Below, in pieces: positions 5,457 to 8,521 of a DNA stretch of 8,521 bases. Both the position numbers and the translations under genes were made by a program. Origin of the DNA: Selenomonas sp. (lineage in GTDB: Bacteria; Bacillota_C; Negativicutes; Selenomonadales; Selenomonadaceae). The notes beneath the pieces were generated by a model, which did no database searches, had not been told where the DNA came from, and was given only the letters and a program-made list of their open reading frames with translations. Each line of letters opens with the position of its first letter. The first letter of the stretch is position 1. Where the stretch lies: assembly GCA_017940705.1 (NCBI GenBank), contig JAGAYB010000065.1:1-8521 (forward strand), read 5' to 3'.

Positions 5457-7403
5457 ATGATTAGAAAACTTGCCAAGAAGAAACAAACTTTACTCGCCGC
5501 TGCTGTAATCAGCACCCTGTCCGCAGGTTATACGGAGGCTGCCGATACGGATAGCGTTACGACAAGGGATGTAGTGGTGACGGCTTCACGGACGGAGCAG
5601 GAAATCAAGGAAACTCCGGCTGCGGTGGAGGTTATCACGAGGGAAGATATTGAAAAAATGGGTGCCGAGACGCTGGCTCAGGCGTTGCAGCTGGCCACGG
5701 GCATCAATGTACTGGAAAACGGCATGGTGGGCAACCAGTCTTCCCTGCGCGGCATGAATACCAATCAGACACTCATCCTCATCGACGGCCGTAGAGTGCG
5801 GACGGAAAACACCAGCGAGACGCAGAACTATTATGAATTGCAGCGCGTGAATATGGACAATGTGGAGCGCGTGGAAATCGTCCGGGGCGCGGTCAGTTCC
5901 CTGTATGGCTCGGAAGCCCTGGGCGGCGTTATCAATATCATCACCAAAAAGCCCGGCAAGGCAGGCGGCTCCGTTTCCACTGACTGGACTTCCCGGCAGA
6001 AGGACTTGGGCTTCCGTTACGACCTGGGCAAGCAGGGCAAATGGGCATGGTCGGTAAACGGCAAGGTCAGCGATATCAGACAGCGCATGAATGGCGCCGC
6101 CTCCAATCAGTACGGCAAAAAATATTTCTTCGGTCTGGATGGGCGCATGGACGTTGACAAGAATAAGAAGCTCGATTTCTTTGTTGACTATTTAAACGAA
6201 GACCTTTATATGATTGATTCGGCAACGGCCGGGACGGACTACGACCATCAGCGTGTCTCCACCGGGGTAAAATATTCCGGCAAGGACAGGCAGGGCGATT
6301 ATGAGATGCAGTTTTACTACACTTATTTTGATAAGGACCAGCGTACCAGAAACCGCAATACCAACGCGCTGACCAGCTTTGATGATATGACCTTTAACTC
6401 CTATGTGGCTGATGGCAAGCGCACCTTTAACGTTGGCGATAAGCATATCCTGACCGTGGGCGGCGAATACCGGCAGGAGGATTACGAGAGCAGCCGCATT
6501 AAGGACGGCAGCGGCAAGAGCGTGACGCTGGAGGGAATAACCAACAACATGTCCAAGGTGTCCATGGATTATGGGGCGCTGTATTTGCAGGATGAGTACA
6601 TGGTGAATAACAAGTGGCTGCTGATACCCTCCCTGCGTTGGGATCATAACAGCAAATTCGGCGATGAGGTCACAGGGAAGCTGGGCACCACCTACAAGCT
6701 CAGCAAGAATGCCCGGTTCAAGGCAAATGTGGGCACGGCTTACCGCGCACCAACGGCATCGGAGCTGTATTTTAATTGGAAGCATACGCCGACAGCCTTT
6801 ATAACCGTAAATATCACCGGCAATCCTGACTTGAAGCCGGAAAAATCCCTGAACTTTGATTTGGGCTTTGAAGGGGAATATAAAAATACATCCGGGAAAA
6901 TCACGTACTTCCATAATAAGGTTGATGACCTGATAAATCTTAATACAACTTATACACTCGGCGTAGGAGGCATGGTGGCCAACGCTACTTATGAAAATGT
7001 TGACAATGCCACCATTCAGGGGCTGGAAGTGGAGACCAAGCAGAAACTGGGGAACTTCTTCACCTTGCGCGGCACTTATACATATCTTGATGCCCGGGAC
7101 GATAAGACAAATGCCCTGCTGACGGGACGGGCACGGCATAAGACTTCCTTGCAGCTGATGTACAGTGATGCCAAGCATGGCTGGGACGCCACGTTGTGGA
7201 ATGACTGGCTGACGGGTTATGAATACACCTCTGGCGGCGCTAATCAAAATACAGGTGCCAGCATTATGAATTTCGTAGTTAATAAGAAATTCAGCAACGG
7301 TCTCAGTGCTTATTTCGGCATCAACAATCTGACGGATGTCAGCAATGATGTACTGTACTATGAAGGCCGTATCTGGCGTGGCGGTGTGAAGTTTGCCTTT
7401 TAA
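5457..7403 (+). CDS. TonB-dependent outer-membrane receptor, probable heme receptor
   Basis: This 648-residue protein has a basic N-terminus and hydrophobic signal peptide (about residues 1-28, cleavage near TEA-AD). A TonB box DVVVTAS follows (38-44), then a plug domain (about 48-155) with LAQALQLATGINV, SLRGM, LILIDGRRV, VERVEIVRG and YGSEALGGVINIIT. A 22-strand-type barrel completes it, ending in Phe as outer-membrane proteins do. YRAP (429-432) and NPDL (456-459) match the FRAP and NPNL/NPDL boxes of heme receptors such as HemR and HmuR, and His443 lies between them, where HemR has a required His. Related boxes also occur in BtuB and other receptors, so heme is probable rather than proven. 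The plug has no His at all; the first His is residue 264. ATG 5457 is preferred over 5451 because AGAGG (5446-5450) is 6 nt before it and directly abuts the earlier ATG. Confidence 0.95.
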   Translation: MIRKLAKKKQTLLAAAVISTLSAGYTEAADTDSVTTRDVVVTASRTEQEIKETPAAVEVITREDIEKMGAETLAQALQLATGINVLENGMVGNQSSLRGMNTNQTLILIDGRRVRTENTSETQNYYELQRVNMDNVERVEIVRGAVSSLYGSEALGGVINIITKKPGKAGGSVSTDWTSRQKDLGFRYDLGKQGKWAWSVNGKVSDIRQRMNGAASNQYGKKYFFGLDGRMDVDKNKKLDFFVDYLNEDLYMIDSATAGTDYDHQRVSTGVKYSGKDRQGDYEMQFYYTYFDKDQRTRNRNTNALTSFDDMTFNSYVADGKRTFNVGDKHILTVGGEYRQEDYESSRIKDGSGKSVTLEGITNNMSKVSMDYGALYLQDEYMVNNKWLLIPSLRWDHNSKFGDEVTGKLGTTYKLSKNARFKANVGTAYRAPTASELYFNWKHTPTAFITVNITGNPDLKPEKSLNFDLGFEGEYKNTSGKITYFHNKVDDLINLNTTYTLGVGGMVANATYENVDNATIQGLEVETKQKLGNFFTLRGTYTYLDARDDKTNALLTGRARHKTSLQLMYSDAKHGWDATLWNDWLTGYEYTSGGANQNTGASIMNFVVNKKFSNGLSAYFGINNLTDVSNDVLYYEGRIWRGGVKFAF

Positions 7404-7418
7404 ATGAGGAGTTAGTCT

Positions 7419-8363
7419 ATGCGAAAATTATTGGCTGTGTTTACAGCATTATGTCTTATCGGCGCGGCGGCCTTTTTTATCCTGTCACCCCAGGGAGGGG
7501 CTACGGGCAAGGGAGCGGTACGGCAGGTTACGGACAGTACCGGCCGGGAGGTGCAGGTGCCGGTTCATCCACAGCGCGTGGTTATTCTCAATGCCTCCAA
7601 TATTGATTTGTATGTGGCCGCAGGCGGTGCACCGACCATTGTAGGTAAGGCTGCATCCAAGGCTTTGTCGCCGGAAGTGGCCCAGGCCACGGAAAAGGCA
7701 GCTGAGGTGGGAATCATTCATTCCCCGGATGTGGAAAAAATTTTGAGCCTGCAGCCGGATTTGGTCATCGGTACGAATGTGCCCTTCCATACAGATTTAG
7801 CCGCTACCTTGCAGCAGGCAGGTATTCCTCTTTATATCCAGTCTTTGGACAGCCGGGCGGAACTGGAAAAAGCCCTGCAGTTTTATGGCAGTCTGACAGG
7901 TAAGGAAAAGCAGGCAGGCGCAGCCGTTGATAAGCTGAAAAGCGCTCAAGCAGCTGTCAAAGAGCAGGTCAGTGGGCGCAGGCCGCCTAAAAGCCTGATT
8001 GTCTTTGGTTCCCCGGACAGCTTTAATATGGGGACGAGCAAGTGCTTTACCGGCGATTTGGTGAAGGAACTGGGCGGTGGTAATATTGCCGATGAGGCTG
8101 ACAGCGACAGTGGTTATGTGCCTATCAGCATGGAGTTTGTGGCGCGCGAAAATCCCGAGGTCATGCTGCTGATTATGCACGGCAACCCTGCGGAGCTGGA
8201 AGGGAAAATGCGGCAGGAATTATCCACCAATGATGCATGGCAGAATATCGCCGCCGTGCAAGCAGGCAGGGTTTACGTCCTGCCCTATGAATTGTTTGCC
8301 GTGAATCCGGGTACGCGTACCGGTGAAGCCTTACGCGTACTGGCTGGTTATCTTTATCCTTAG
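7419..8363 (+). CDS. Class III substrate-binding protein, IsdE-like, probable heme carrier
   Basis: This 314-residue exported or membrane-tethered protein belongs to the BtuF/FhuD/IsdE group. An N-terminal hydrophobic segment (about residues 4-23) is followed by VRQVTDSTGREVQVPVHPQRVV, the usual start of the periplasmic-binding fold. The first lobe includes VGIIHSPDVEKILSLQPDLVIG and the second SLIVFGSPDSFNMGTSK and TGDLVKELGG, joined by a long helix. The C-terminal stretch LLIMHGNPAELEGKM, then STNDAWQNIAAVQAGRVYVL, resembles from memory the IsdE region that carries its heme-ligating His229. Here the His is residue 254. His101 sits where IsdE is thought to have its Met78 ligand. No lipobox is seen: the Cys at residue 12 is in a TALC context inside the hydrophobic segment, so the protein may stay anchored by its uncleaved signal. 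TGAGGAG at 7405-7411 fixes the start. It follows the receptor by 15 nt and should serve the FecCD importer. Confidence 0.9.
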   Translation: MRKLLAVFTALCLIGAAAFFILSPQGGATGKGAVRQVTDSTGREVQVPVHPQRVVILNASNIDLYVAAGGAPTIVGKAASKALSPEVAQATEKAAEVGIIHSPDVEKILSLQPDLVIGTNVPFHTDLAATLQQAGIPLYIQSLDSRAELEKALQFYGSLTGKEKQAGAAVDKLKSAQAAVKEQVSGRRPPKSLIVFGSPDSFNMGTSKCFTGDLVKELGGGNIADEADSDSGYVPISMEFVARENPEVMLLIMHGNPAELEGKMRQELSTNDAWQNIAAVQAGRVYVLPYELFAVNPGTRTGEALRVLAGYLYP

Positions 8364-8410
8364 GAAAGTCACTGGCAGTAAGTAAGTTTTGTATACATAA
8401 AATCATCCTA

Positions 8411-8439
8411 TTGTATTTTTCAGTAGACAAGTGTATAAT
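8411..8439 (+). promoter_or_regulatory. Putative sigma-70 type promoter for the next gene
   Basis: A perfect TATAAT -10 hexamer lies at 8434-8439. TTGTAT at 8411-8416 is 17 bases upstream and could serve as a weak -35 element (only the leading TTG matches consensus). The surrounding DNA is distinctly more AT-rich than the coding regions. Transcription would begin near 8446 and give a leader of about 56 nt before the GTG at 8502. The site was found by eye. Confidence 0.5.
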
Positions 8440-8445
8440 CAACAT

Positions 8446-8456
8446 GGAAAGTTTCC
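8446..8456. repeat. Short perfect palindrome at the predicted transcription start
   Basis: GGAAA and TTTCC flank a single G. The element overlaps the expected start of the transcript from the promoter at 8411-8439. It is a possible operator half-site pair, but at 11 bases it could be chance. Confidence 0.3.
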
Positions 8457-8501
8457 TTGATTGCTGATTTTTTATGATTATGCAGATAAGGAGTGTGGAA
8501 C

Positions 8502-8521
8502 GTGAAGCTTGACAGTTTAAA
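8502..8521 (+). CDS. Start of next gene, truncated by window end
   Basis: A GTG at 8502 is preceded by AAGGAGTG (8488-8495), a strong ribosome binding site six bases away. The frame stays open to the window end, giving Met-Lys-Leu-Asp-Ser-Leu. Six codons are too few to name a product. It lies 138 nt after the binding-protein stop and has its own putative promoter, so it may be a separate transcription unit. No clear terminator separates it from the cluster, so read-through is possible. Confidence 0.55.

Noticed and set aside
6192..7247. A 351-codon open frame on the minus strand inside the receptor gene
   Set aside because: It lies wholly antisense to a receptor gene with clear plug and barrel motifs, has no recognisable domain, and is explained by codon bias of the plus-strand gene leaving few stops in that frame.
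8364..8410. Terminator after the binding-protein gene
   Set aside because: Only short elements such as ACTG-G-CAGT and GTATAC are present. They cannot form a stable stem with a loop and are not followed by a T tract of the usual kind.

Overview
The window reads as one co-directional (+ strand) gene cluster for TonB-dependent uptake of an iron compound, most likely heme. It comes from a bacterium with an outer membrane. Strong AGGAGG-type ribosome binding sites, moderately GC-rich coding sequence (by eye), a TonB/ExbBD/outer-membrane-receptor set and a heme-type flavodoxin fit a diderm Firmicute of the Negativicutes (Selenomonas-like). That taxonomic assignment is an inference from style, not a database match.

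Layout. Positions 1-1520 hold the energy-transducing complex: the 3' end of exbB (truncated by the window edge), exbD and a tonB with an Ala/Gly/Ser-rich linker. Positions 1547-2053 encode a small flavodoxin-family protein. Positions 2053-3898 encode an inner-membrane importer of the FecCD/BtuC class (permease, then ATPase). Positions 3899-5382 encode a second, unrelated ABC system of the ABC-2 exporter type (ATPase, then permease). After a 68-74 nt gap containing a hairpin come a TonB-dependent outer-membrane receptor (5457-7403) and a periplasmic-side class III substrate-binding protein (7419-8363). The last 158 nt hold a spacer with a plausible promoter and the GTG start of the next gene.

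How the parts fit. The receptor would take substrate across the outer membrane using ExbB-ExbD-TonB energy. The binding protein would hand it to the FecCD permease/ATPase pair. Once inside, the flavodoxin could act on it reductively. Heme is favoured for three reasons. The binding protein has a C-terminal region, including a Met-His-Gly-Asn-Pro motif, resembling the part of IsdE that supplies the heme-ligand His, plus a His where IsdE is thought to carry its Met ligand. The receptor has a His between its YRAP and NPDL motifs, as in HemR/HmuR-type receptors. Flavodoxins are known partners in anaerobic heme use in Fusobacterium. A ferric siderophore or another tetrapyrrole is not excluded.

The least expected element is the ABC-2 exporter, placed between the importer genes and the receptor with zero or one-base junctions. 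It may export excess heme or a heme-breakdown product. Genes from the flavodoxin through the exporter permease are tightly packed (0-1 nt junctions), so they are probably translated as one coupled message.
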